Assembly: GCF_042984175.1 (NCBI RefSeq)
Contig: NZ_CP155569.1
Span: forward strand, 970,254 to 1,034,253
Direction: 5' to 3'
Length of the DNA stretch: 64,000 nucleotides
Source: Mycoplasma_N cavipharyngis
GTDB taxonomy: Bacteria; Bacillota_I; Bacilli_A; Mycoplasmatales; Mycoplasmoidaceae
The notes below the pieces were generated by a model. The model was not told the DNA's origin and ran no database searches. It was given only the letters and a program-made list of their open reading frames with translations. The translations under genes were made by a program, and so were the position numbers. Below, piece after piece: positions 44,601-56,886 of this stretch (the stretch's first letter is position 1; every line of letters starts with the position of its first letter).

Positions 44601-47600
44601 TGAATTGTCCCCCTACTCTCATCAATTACCAAATTAGGATTGTTACCTCCTTGTTGATACTTTATTGCTTGACCCAAATCAGCTTTACTAATTGAATTAC
44701 TACTACTTGCACCCCCACTAACAACAGTAAAAAACATTTGTGGATTAGTATTAAACATCTGCACCACTTGATCAATGCTTTTCCCTCTCAAAACATCTTT
44801 TAACTCTTCAGCTTTTTTCCACTTCACAATTGTACTTGTAGTACTAAATCCAGCTCATTGATAAGTTGCTATTAATGGGGCAATTTTTTTATTCTCATCA
44901 GCTGGTAAATTAATCGTTCAAGTTACAGTTCCAGTTAAATTGTTAGCTAATAAGCTAAAGGCTTTTTTCTTATCTTCTTCTGTTTTTTTAACTCATTCAG
45001 CATTGTTAGTTGTCACTGCATTCAAATCTAGTAAATCAGCTGCTGTAACTGCACTTGCAGGTTTTTTGATTAAGTCATAATATTTTTGTTTTTTGGTTTC
45101 ATCAGAAGTATAAGCAGTTTCATTGAAGAGTTTAGAAGAAGCAGTTGTAGTAGTACTACTTGTTAGACTACTTCCAATAAAACTAGTACTTAGTTTTTTC
45201 AATCCTTGATACACAAACGTTTTTGACTTTCATTTGCTTGGAAACTCTAAACTATTATTATTACTAAACTTAAATGAAGGAACATTAACTTGAAAACTAA
45301 TAGTTCCAGAAGTTGCATCTTTAGTTAAGTTAGTAATATACTGTTGATTAACATTGTGTAAATCACTATGATTACCATTAATAATATCTGCTGTTGTTTT
45401 AGTTGAATCAGCTAATAAATTACCTAAATAGTTGGTTTTAAGGGTGGCTGCAATTTTATCTTTAGTTATTTGATCATACCCATCTAACTGGTCCTTAATC
45501 AAATCTTGAATGCTCTTAGGTGCAGGCAGAAGGATTGTGTTTGATTCTGATTGATTGCTTTGCTTTGTTTGTGCCATATCCACATCAGTTCAAGTGCCTG
45601 TTTGATCTTCCACCTTTAACTGCCCCTTAACAAAGCCAGTCACAGTTTGATTAATATTTTGATCAATTGTTCGTGTTTCATTTTTAGTTGCTTGAACTTC
45701 ATGATTTTTAGGCAACAACCTTCCATTAGCAGAATATCCTGGCAGATACACTTTAAACTGATACTTTAGTGTACCACTAGTATCATCAAAGTCTAAATGC
45801 ACTTTAGTACGATCTAGTTGTTGTAAATAAACTTGATCAAATTGTTTACTTGATTTTCAAAACTGGTTTTGTCCAGTTAAAATATTTTCAGCACTAATAA
45901 CTTGAGCAAATTTGTTAGTGTATTGGCTTAGGTTGAGGTTATTAGTGTTAGTCCCTGCTGGACTCACCATTGCTGCTCGGTTAGCTTGATTCTGCAACTC
46001 ACTCTCTATCTGATCCACGACATAAAAATAGCTCGTATAACTATATAACCCATTAGTATTAGTATAAGCTGATTTGTATGGGGTATTCTCGCCTTGTCTA
46101 ATCCCAAAACTACTAGGTTGCTTAATATTTGTCAATCATAAGTTTGGTGCAAAACCAAAAAGTGCTGCATTGTTGTTGTTAGTGAAAAATGATTTTAAAC
46201 CTGGTACTTGTTGTCCAGAAGTTGGACTTAATGGATTAGTACTACTAGTCAAATTAATTAATATCATTTTATTATTCACTCCAGTAGTATTGTTTAAAGT
46301 TTGCCCACTAGGACTTAAACTAATTGTTTGATTGACATTATCAGTAGTAGTTGCATCATAAAAAACATTGCCATCATATACAGGTGTGTATGCTTGGCGG
46401 CGGTGAGATCTAGCAAAGCTTTTAGCACTTACTAAATATGTTCTAAATGGTTTATAGCGGGTTCAGTGGATGGGGGAAGAATTGCCTGAAGATTTGTCTC
46501 CAGTGAAAAAACTGGGGCTTCAATTCCCACTAAATTGTCTCACCCCCCATCAGCCATGAGGGTCTTGTCCGTTTTTTCCACTAATAAAATCACTAATGTT
46601 GGGGGGGATGGTGTTATTGCCAGATGAATCTTTAAACTTCTTAAAATCACTTGCTTTAGGTACGGTTCATTTGATGCCTTGACTATTATCTGATCCGTTT
46701 TTATAAGATGTACCCGCATAAGGATCAGGTTGTCCCTGTTGGTCCCCTCCATTACTAGTCATCTGGACATTATTATCCCACATGTTCCCTTCAGTCCCAT
46801 CAGCCCTACTATCCTCCTTCTGCTCAAACAACCCATAACCATTAAATGATCTTATAGTATAAACACTATAAGTGTTTCAAATGTAGCTTGTTCCTGGTAA
46901 ATATTGCTTAGTTTGTCCAATTTGATTAATTCAAGGATAAATACTATCAGGTTCAGGAACTAGTAGTTCAGCATTGTTATTGTCTGAGAAGGGACCTTTT
47001 TGGTCTCTTGAAGCAGAATTATACTTACTAATAATATCTTGTTGCTGCATATAATACCCTGACATCTTAAAATCCTCACGCCCTACAAACAAGTTGACAC
47101 TTTTAGTTTGAGGAGCAATAATTGCATTTGGATCATAATTCACATTGCTTTGACTAAAAATCATGGGCGCAACTAAATGGTTGTTAGCAAAGTTGAAGTA
47201 GGGTTGATTGCCTCCAGAGTCAGCCATCATGTTGTTATTAAGACCATTATTAAAAGTAACATTACTATCAAACGTGTTATTACTATCTGGCACATCATTA
47301 AAATTACCAAAAGTTAGTCCTTTAATTGGAAAAGGCATTGACCTTCATCTAGCTACTTGCTCATCTGTGTATTTTCAAGATGAGCCACTCTTCTCACTTG
47401 TAGCATACACATTAATTCCATATGGGCCACGAATGCTTGGATCTTGGATTGGAAGTAGTCCTTCAGTATTACTTGTTTGCTGCAACGAATATCATGGAAT
47501 GCCATACACTCCTAGTGGATCATTGTCTGTTCCAATTCCTAATAAGTTGTTAGCAAGATCAAAATAAGCGAGCTTAATTTTTAAGTAGTATCTAGGGATT

Positions 47601-48328
47601 TGTTTAATTTGGTTATTATTTAAGGAGAAGTATCTTGGGACACCATCTTTAATCGGATTGGTGTATTGTGCTAGTGCTTGGGATTTGGTGACATTAGAAG
47701 ATGCCCTAGTTGTTTGATCTTTAGAAGAATTTGGGTTAGGATCTTGACACATCTCTGTGTCTGAACTTGCCCTAGCACACCAATCAAACGGATCAAGTAC
47801 ATATGAACTAACATCAATCATTTGCTTTAAATGAGCATTATTAGCAACGATTTTATATAGTTTTGGGAAATGAGACTTTTCAAACTTGATGGTGTACTTA
47901 CTAAAATCATTGTTAGATAAATCAATTGTGTGTAAGGATTCTCATTTCAGAACGGGATTAAAAATTGAATCAAGGTTACTTAAGCTTAAGTTGGATAAAT
48001 CAAGACTAGTGATGTTAGCTAATTGATTTTTAGTAAAACTGGAATTGACTCCTAAAGAATAATTTTGATCAGGATTAGCTTGTTTTAGAGCATTAACAAC
48101 TTGATTGGCAATTAGGGGGTTGTTGAAAATTGAGATGATTGGTTTGGCGTCTGTATCTGAGTCAGGCCAAGTTGGTTGGGTGGAAGAAGTGGTTGTTTGA
48201 GCTTGAGTGGGGGAGGGTGGTTGGGTGGGGGTTAGCATCTGATAGGAGAAAGAGAGAGAAGTAGTAATAATTAAACTAATTAATAAACTTGGTTTATAGT
48301 GTTTAGTAGGAATAATAAAGGGTTTCAT
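41630..48328 (-). CDS. giant surface protein A (LRR-like, repeated domains, C-terminal TM)
   Basis: 2,232 codons, one frame throughout with many TGA Trp codons. The N-terminus MKPFIIPTKHYKPSLLISLI is a signal or anchor without a lipobox Cys, followed by a Thr/Pro/Ser linker. LRR-like units follow (ITSLDLSNLSLSNLD, LHTIDLSNNDFS, PRYFSLNNNQIKQIP). The long remainder repeats beta-rich domains: hydrophobic strands of the GKLSF / GTISFQV type about every 100-130 residues. The C-terminal helix is IGGIAAGFAAIGLMILSYYF plus a KKRKKTTD cytoplasmic tail. It is a paralogue of the gene 27 bases upstream and shares its operon. Probably surface-exposed; adhesin or immune-variable antigen is inferred. Confidence 0.85.
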
Positions 48329-48355
48329 AGAAGAGTTTTTTTTGGGGGATTCTAA

Positions 48356-51300
48356 TTATTTTTTGCTTTTTAGTTGTTTTTTAACTTTAAGTTGGGATTT
48401 GATTAGAGTTGGATTAGGTTTGCCAATAATGTTATTAAACATTGCTAAATAATAATTAAAGAAACTACGTTTTTTAGTAGCAGAATAACTTAAAGTGTTT
48501 TTATGATCATAGTAGTATTTAATGTACATGCCAAAGAAGACAATCATTAAGACTAATAAGACTAATAACCATGGTAAGTGGGTATTAACAAATGTTTTGG
48601 TATTTGAAGCAAATAAGTTAACAACAATTGAACCTGATTGTTGTTTTACTTGTTTACCATTTAAATAACCATTATTAATTTCATAATCAATTACAACTTG
48701 ACCTGTAACTAAACTTGGTCGAATTTGTTTAATTACTAATTGTTGGTTGCTATTAGTATTATTGGCTACTAATGGGTTTAGTTGCCAGTAATTATAAGCT
48801 TGAGCAAAATTATTAGCAGTTAAATCAGCAATCGAACGACGAATTTCACTATTACTACTTAATTCAGGTAAGTTAGGTCCGTTTTTGTTCGTATTATCAG
48901 TTACTACAAATGAATTTTGACTTTTTAGTTGTAAACTAATCACTTTATTATTAGTTGCTGGTTGAGCTAAAAACGGTTGAATACTTACAGGATTAGGATT
49001 AATTGGATTATTAGTGTTTGATTGGCTTCTTTGAATAGCATCAGTTTGATAACTATTAACAATTTTAATTGCATCTAAAGTGAAGGCAAACTGACCTGTA
49101 CCATCATTAATAACTAAATATTGTTTTAATTGTTCAGCTGGAGCATGATTTGCTAGTAAATCAATTAGTTTTTGTTCTAAAACTAAATTTAGTGGTGCAA
49201 CTAAACTACTAAACCCACTTAATGATAAAAAGTTTCTTAAGAAAGTAGTAATAGCATCTACATTCATATAATTCAAATACAACCAGTTTAATAAATCTGA
49301 AGGCAGAATTTGATCTAAAGACACTTTAGTACTTAGTAAATCAATCATCTGATTAGGTTTAACTTGTTTTTGTCTCACCACAATCTGCTCCTTCTTAAAA
49401 CCTTCAAGCACAACTGAGCCAAAATTAGGATGATAATATTTACCATTAGATAACACAGGGTTTTCAACATCAAAAATGACTTTTTTAATCTTTTCAACCT
49501 CCACCCCCTGATTAACCATTAAATACGGCTGATTGAAAATTAGTTGCTGACTAGTATTACTATAATACACATCATTAAAATTAATTACTGGTTTAATGCC
49601 AAAAGAAGTTAACATCATTTCTAATTGTTCTCGTGCCTGTTCTAATTGACTTTTCTCACCATTTTCTAATTCTTGATCACTAACAACTAATCCTGAACTA
49701 TCAATTAAACCTCACTGGCTTAGTTTTATCTTATTGGGCAATTGATTATCACTTAAATCAATCACTTGATTATTAGTTTTATTTCTCAACTGCTCAAAAT
49801 AATTTTGAGCACTAATAGTATTTAATCCTTGAAGTTGCACCACACCAAAAACACTAAAAGTTAATGAATTAAGCTCATCTTGATTTAGTACAACTTGTCG
49901 TGTTAGAGGATGAAAATTAGTTCAATTAGGCACTAATTGCAGTTTTAAGGCATTAGTAATACTAACTGTTCGTGTTGCAGTGACAAACTGAAAGTTTTTA
50001 TTATTTTGATCAAACGATTGAATTGCATTTTTCACTTTAACTTTAATATTAACACTACCATTAACAAAATCAATGTTGTCAAAAGTAATTGATTCAAACT
50101 GGGTTTTAGGCACACTTTTAGTTGTTTTAGGACTTTGAGTAGTACTATCAAGATCACTGCTGAACAAGCCATTAGCAATACTATTGTTATAATATTTGTC
50201 ATTCACTAATTGGTATTTTAGCAAATTAATCGCATCTAAAGATGATTGATATTGTTCAGGACTCAACTTGTTTAATTCAATTTCATTTGACACATACACC
50301 TTTTTAGCTTGATTTAATAAGCTTCTAAAACTACTAATAATACTAATGACATTTTGATTGTGTAAATTATTATTAATTACAGTTGTATCTTCTAAAGGAA
50401 TAATATTTTTTTCTTTAGGTTCAAACCGATCAAAATAGTTTGATAAGAAAAAAGTAATTGGATCACTAAACCACTGATTAGCATTAGCAATTTCAGCACG
50501 ATCATTACTATTAAAATAGTTGGTGACAAACAACGTGTTTGCAGGAATAGTAATTGACCCTGTTGCATCATTAATTATAATGTTACTAAAATTAAATAAA
50601 TCAACTGTTGTATTATAAATCGGTTTTGCAGTTGAAGCAAACAAGACATGATTAAGAAAACCTGCTAAAGAACTAAAGTCATTATAATTAATGTTAGTAG
50701 TATTATTAGCTTGATTAAGTTTTAGTGCTCTTAATTGAGCTAATCATTCAGATGGTAGTAAGTGTTTTCATTGGGTGTTTAAAGCAGTGTTAATAATGGT
50801 TGTACCATCCTTAAAGCCACTAGTAGCACTTACTTGATTAGTTTGTGCTGTGCCTGGACTCACATTTTGGTTGTTACTACTTCCAATGACTTGCAACTTC
50901 GTTTGACTTGGATTTAGTTCAACATTAATGTTAGGTAATTTAGTTAGTGGGGTGTTAGCATCAGAACTATTACCAGCAAAAAACTTACCAAAATGATAAC
51001 CACCCTTAATGCCTAAATTTTTAATTATTAGTAAGTTGGCATCTTGATTAACACTAATGGCTTGAGCTAAGTTAGTAGATGATAGAGGAGTGAAACTATT
51101 ATTAGCATCAATAATGCCAAAAACTAGTTGGGATTTTTGATCATCTAAAAAAGTAGTACTTAAAGTACTATTAGTACTAGATTGGTTATTATTATTAAAA
51201 TAACTAATTTTAATTAAACTTAATAATAAGTTGTTGACAGAGTTGGTTGAACTAGCATTGCTCTGAACTTGTCTTCGTGTTCTTCTAGGAGCAGTTGCTT

Positions 51301-54300
51301 GATTTTTTAAGCTTTCTTTTAATTGTGCTACAAACTGACTTGGATCAGTTGGAATGGTCCCATTTGATCCATCTGGCTTTATAAAAGCAATATTAGAGCG
51401 TTGATCATTTGTTTGAATTCACTCAAAAACTGAAGCAGTAGTATTAAAATGATCAATTGATCTACTAACACTTTTTAGTAATGTTTCAAATTGATCATCA
51501 TTTTTTTGGTACCATCCCACACTAAAACTTAGCTTACCTGAAAAAGCATCAACAGTTAAATTAGTAATTTTCAAACTAGTATTTTTAGGTAATAACTTAG
51601 CTGTAACCAAATCCTCACTTGTTTGATCTTTACTTCATGTCTGACTATTAGTTCCACCTTGCTGCTGCTTAATCATCCCTGTGCTCTGATCAACCACCCC
51701 TTGTTTTAGTAAAACAAGCGGCTGTAACTTCTTAATATCAAGCTGATAATCATAAGCTGATAAGGATTTGTTAGCCTGATCAGGCTTAATCTCATAATCA
51801 AACACATTAAAGGTGTTAATGCTAATGTTTTGATTAATATTAATAAAACCATTGGTTGAACTACCACTAATTTGGATGCTAAAACTTAGTTTACCTTTTA
51901 AATGATCAATAATGATGTTTGAAACATATTGGTCTTTATTTGTTAAATAGTCTAATAAGAAGACTTGGTGATCTTTGATTAAAGGATCAGCTGAGTTAGC
52001 AATGACTGAAGAGGTGGTGAGATTATTGTTCATTGGGGTTTGACCACCATTACTTCCCACAATTTGATTTCTCTTATCTGCATCAACTTCCAAGCCCACA
52101 AAACTAATGCCAAAATGAGTATAAATCCATTGTCTTGCTGCATCTTCATCTTCAGGAACAAACTGGTTAGGATAATTATTCTGATCAGAATTAAAATCAG
52201 CCACAATCTTTCTTGTTGGATTAACTGAACTAGCAGAATTAGAACCACCCATCCCCTGCTGCTTACCCCCAGCCACAAACTCCACTTTCTGCTGCTTAAA
52301 CCCACTTAATGTAATATCAACAAGCTTTACCTTCTGATTAAACTGGTCTTTAACATCAAAAGATAAGGTGACTGATTGAGCATTTTCATCTACTGATTTA
52401 ACATTAATGACATTAACTTGTTGACTAATAAAATTTTTAACATAAGCTGAAGTGTCAGCTCACTCACTTAAATGGTTTTTTAAGATTTCAGAAGTAATCG
52501 TACTTGCAAAATAGTTTTTCAGATTAGTTGTTGTCTTAACATCAAAAGTTCTGGTGGAAGAAGCTCCACCATTCTTTGGATCCAATCTATAATCAATATT
52601 TTGAACTAAATTAAAATCATAACTATAGTTTCAGTTTTGTAATGGTGCACGAATCACTAGTTTAATTTTGTTGTAGTAGAAGGAAGGATCAGTTGAACTA
52701 CTATTAGACCCACTAGGAGAATATTTCAATATCTTCTTATCAACCCCTAATGGGTGGATCGAAGATAGTTTTGTTGTTGTACTTGAACCATTGGCAACTG
52801 TTCAATTGCCTGCACCCACTCTTCCATTATAATAGGGTAGTTGACCAATTAGTTGGGTTAGTGGTTGTGTGCCATTGTTAATGGTAGACCCACCCCCTTG
52901 ATTACCATTATTATTAGGCACCCCATTACTCTCACCTGGTGAATAACTAGCAATCACACTTTCATCAGTTGGCAAACTCAAATCATAATCAAGCCCATTA
53001 GCATTCGCATAAAAACTCGTTCAGTCAACATCTTTTCATTCAGCTGGAGTTATTTCTTTCCCATCTCCATACAACTTAAATTCTAGTTTTTGTGGGTGAG
53101 TTCTACCACTTAGTCTACCATTATTAGACCCTCATGAGTTTTGGTTGTTACCATTTTGCGGTAATGTTCGTGTGAGTAAATAAGGAATAAAGGAGTTGAA
53201 TGATTGATAGGCATCATCATCACTAAAGTTGGAAGTACCAACTTGTTTGTATTTGTCATTGGAGGGGGAAGAACTTCCCCCTACCATACCACCCCCGTTT
53301 CCTGTGGAGGGGGAAGTAGGGTTCGACCCTACCAGACCAGTCCCATTTGAACCTCCAGTAGAACCCCCAAACCCTGGTAACACCAACCTACTAGAATCAG
53401 ACTCATCCACATGAAAATCAAACGCATAAGTACTAGTTTGTCCTTTAGATAACACTTCATTATCACTTAGTTGATTAAACCAGTGAGCATAAATCCAGCG
53501 ATCAAGTGCAGCTGTGGCTCATAACTTGTATGAGTTATAGGCAGGGTTTCCATCAGTGTTTTTCAACCCATCAATGTTAGCACCATCAAACGTATCAACC
53601 ACATCAGCCACTTGATAAGCAAAATCACGGTTAATGCCCCCTAAATAAGTGTGGCTGAAAAAGGGTGTTTTATCTCCTCCAGTAACCAATCCCGCTAAAT
53701 TCGCTCCAACTCAAATTCGGCGAAAATAAGGGTTGAAGGTGGTATTGTCTGAAGAAGATCCAATTTGGTTGTTTCATGGAAAGATGGGTTTAGCCATCAC
53801 ATTTGTTGGGTTGTTTTTGATCATAATTTGCTTGGAGGAAGTCCCTGTAGGTTGTGGCATGGCAGTTCCAGATCCATTGGAGGAAGCAGGGTTCGACCCT
53901 ACCATACCACCCCCACTATTTGGACCTCCGGTCATTCCCCCACCAGAAAACCCATACATAATATTCCCTTCTGGACCTTCCCGATCGTTTGCACCAACCG
54001 TCAACTTCGGTCATAAATACCAGCTGTCAGTTTGTTTTTGTTGTGGTCAAAAATCAAGCAACTGGTTGTTAGCAAAACTAATTTTAGGTAAAGTTTGATT
54101 GACATCTGCTAAACCCACTCATTGGATTTTGTCGTTGGCAAGACCTGTACTATCAAGACCAAACCCAGCTGGCTTCTCATTCACCATCCCCGTACTATAA
54201 TACTTATTCCAATTCGCTGGATTTGGTCCAGGTCCGTGCAAGGTGTCATAAAACCCTTGTTGATCTCCTGCCACCTTCATTAATGATTGATGATAAAACC

Positions 54301-55993
54301 AGAACTGCAAGTAAGGTAGAGGTTTAATCCCTAATGGAGGAACATATTTGAGTTTGTTACTAATAAAATTGATGTTAGTAAATAAGTTGGGAGATACAGA
54401 GATTTGCTCAATTTGATTATGACTAAAGTCAATATTATTAATGTCTTTAGTGATCATTAAGCGAGTGGAACCAAAGTTGAGGCCTTTGGAACGGTTGGAA
54501 ATGAGACCAGTGGCATCAGTAATAATGCCACTTGCTGAGTCATACATGTTATTGCCTGTGTTGTTGGCATTAGAAGAACCATTTTGCTGATTAACATACA
54601 CTTCTCCTTTATTATTATTAAAATAAAAGTTGTCAGATGAGATGGCAGCAAGAAAGGTGGAGTAGTCAGAAATGGTTTTGGGCGAACCATTAGCAATGGT
54701 TCCAGAAGAAGAACCAGAGGTTCCATTACTAGTAGTAGTAGTAGGCAAATGCCCATAAGTTTTGCCTGGAAGCGTCATTGTCAACCACTTCATGATGGCT
54801 TTGACTTCATCCCGATTCATAACATCACTCGCATCATAAGTGTAGGGTTCTTCAGAAGAAGAAGCAGAACCAGAAGAAGGTGAACCTTGGTTCTGACCAG
54901 AACCATCATCCCCCAACCCACTACCACTACTTCACAAACTTTTTAAGTACTGATAATAATCGTATTTGTCTTTAGTGGAAGAAGCAGGGGTAGCACCAGA
55001 AGCAGAAGTAGCAGACCCCCCATTCCCCTGGTTCATATTCATATTTGCAATCTCACTATCACTCAAATACCCCGTATTTTTCTGATTCATCCCATAACTA
55101 CTAAAATTACCAATCACCCTAATTTGATTATGAGAAGCACTAATAGTTTTTAGTGCTGGAAAATTAGTAAAATTAACATTAGGAAAATAGTGTAATTGAT
55201 TATCATCAACTTTAAGTGTACCAATCCCATCATATAAAATGTGATAATTAACTTTTTGAGTAATTGGATCAGGTTTAACACTTGCAACAAGATTGTAAAT
55301 GCCTAAGCCAAAACGAATATAAGGATTAAAAATTTCAGCAATACTAGTTAAGTTGTTATTTGATAAGTCTAAAGTTAAGTTGGGCTTGTTGAGTGCATTA
55401 AATCAGTCATCTCGACTGAAACTAGTTTGTTTAGATTGATTAGTTGAACTAGTTCAGCCTAGAGTGGAGGCAATTGCTTGAGCAATTGCAGGTGTTGGGA
55501 ATAAGTCTGATAGTTTGTTATTACTTGCTTCAATTTTAGGTCATTGGTCATTAGCAAACAACCCAGGTGGGGGTGCTTGTTTAACTAGTTTGACTTTTTT
55601 AGTACTTTGATCATAATGAACATATCTTAAGTTGATATAGTCATAGGCGTTGGCAGATAAAGTATTATCAACTGAGTTTTTCACACTTGTTGACATAGTG
55701 ATAATGCCTGTAGGTGGATTTTTTTGAGTGAATGATAAACCTTGGGATTTAGTTGATTTATCTTGCAAGGTGGAGATGTCTACACCTAAAGGAAGTGATG
55801 AAGATGAATTTCCTACTTGTCCTTGCTGATAAGCTAGAACTCGTGCTTGACTAGGAGCTAGTTGCTTTTTAGTTGTTGTGTTGTTTTTGACTTGCTGGTA
55901 TATGCTAATACTACTTGTAGCACAAATAATGACTGTTAGGATGTAGCCTAAAGTTTTAGTTAGAGATGGTTTGGAGGGGGTGTAGGTGAACAT
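48356..55993 (-). CDS. giant surface protein B (LRR-like, repeated domains, C-terminal TM)
   Basis: 2,545 codons in one frame. An N-terminal hydrophobic segment (TLGYILTVIICATSSISIY) anchors or exports it. LRR-like units follow (INNIDFSHNQIE, ISFANNQLLDF). Residues about 446-852 are the segment duplicated at 10213-11460. Gly/Ser/Asn/Pro linkers carry GGMVGSNPxS-type motifs. Several beta-rich repeats follow (FSGKLSFSV, KGKLSFSIQI), then WLLVLLVLMIVFFGMYIKYY and a Lys-rich tail. ATG 55993 is preferred to an upstream TTG. The GC content of the duplicated part is clearly higher than the genome. First gene of a two-gene operon with A. Confidence 0.85.
53261..53341. repeat. two GC-rich palindromic mini-elements in gene B linker
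   Basis: At 53261 the element is GGAGGGGGAAG-AA-CTTCCCCC followed by TACCATACCACCCCC. At 53306 it is GGAGGGGGAA then GTAGGG-TTCGA-CCCTAC followed by CAGACCAG. Both share ends but differ in the palindromic centre. A third lies at 53879-53914, with the TTCGA-type centre. All stay in frame and encode GGxVG-type linkers. Confidence 0.6.
53438..54655 (-). repeat. segment of gene B shared with the copy at 10213-11460
   Basis: This 1.2-kb part of gene B has a truncated second copy at 10213-11460. The match runs from FLAAISSDNFYF to VLSKGQ. Near-identity covers about 200 bases (53632-53837). Variation concentrates in the LRR entry region and in the Gly/Ser/Pro linker near 53850-53960, the pattern left by mosaic gene conversion. 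Confidence 0.8.
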
Positions 55994-56886
55994 ATTAAGA
56001 CCCAATCTTTATTGACACTTGAAAAAAGAACATTACGAAAATTTTAAGTTCGCTAACCAACTTAAAATTAATTAAAGATATATTGTTGTTGTAATTCATC
56101 TTGATGATTTTAGACTAAGGTTCAATTTTAAATTCATTTAAATTTATTTTCAGCACTAGTAGATTCTGAATTTAAAATTGAAAAAACCTTATTTAGATTT
56201 AACTTATCCCCATATGTGTTTTTCTAAATAGAGAATAATTTTAGTTATTCAATAACTTATATATCTTTATTTTTTATATCAATGTATAGTTATATTTTTA
56301 CTATTTAATACTATATATAATATAGTTGTATATTTATATAACAAATAAATTAAATAATTATTAAATTAATTAATATTAATTTCAATAATTTTTGTGTAAA
56401 ACTATTGTTTGTTTTACTTTAATATCAAAATAATTATCTTTTTTAATTGTCTGATTAGAAACAATTATTAGTGTAAAATATTAAAGAATAATACTAATCT
56501 TTTTTTAACTTAAAATTATGATTTTAAAGTGAAGAAGATTTATTAAATTTAAAAATAAATCTTATTCTCATCCTAGTCTTATAAAAACAACATAACCTTG
56601 TATTTTAATCATAGGTTGTGTTGTTTTTATTATTTAATGTTAATCAAAAAGCTTATGTCACTTATTAATAGCAATTAATCCCTATTTGAAAAATTTAAAT
56701 TATTAAAATATTGATTTTAATTTAACTTAAACTTTAATGTTTTTTCTAACTAAGTTTATTACTTAGTAAATATAGTTGTAAATTAGTTTTATTAGCAATA
56801 AAATTTCAATTTTTGTAATTGAAATTAATAAATCAATGCTTTTGCCAAAAATAATTTAGTAAATTTATATAAAAAGAAAGATATTA
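55994..56886. other. divergent promoter region between giant genes and ABC operon
   Basis: About 890 bases, very AT-rich, between minus-strand gene B and the plus-strand ABC operon. It should contain both promoters. A strong hairpin lies at 56583-56628 (AAAACAACATAACC pairing with GGTTGTGTTGTTTT) followed by T's on the plus strand, suggesting termination of an unidentified plus-strand transcript. No coding sequence longer than about 30 codons was convincing. Confidence 0.5.
56583..56628. terminator. strong hairpin, possible terminator
   Basis: AAAAACAACATAACCT (56583-56598) and AGGTTGTGTTGTTTTT (56613-56628) form a long stem with one non-pairing position and a 14-base loop; T-rich on both sides. 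It may end a plus-strand transcript or insulate the two divergent operons. Confidence 0.6.

Noticed and set aside
46540..46752. Alternative-frame minus-strand ORF in giant gene A
   Set aside because: The main frame is continuous through this stretch (DPHGWWGVRQ ...) with TGA as Trp, so this is a shadow.
52030..52305. Leu/Ile-rich ORF overlapping giant gene B
   Set aside because: Different frame from the 2,545-codon gene; composition results from frame-shifted reading.
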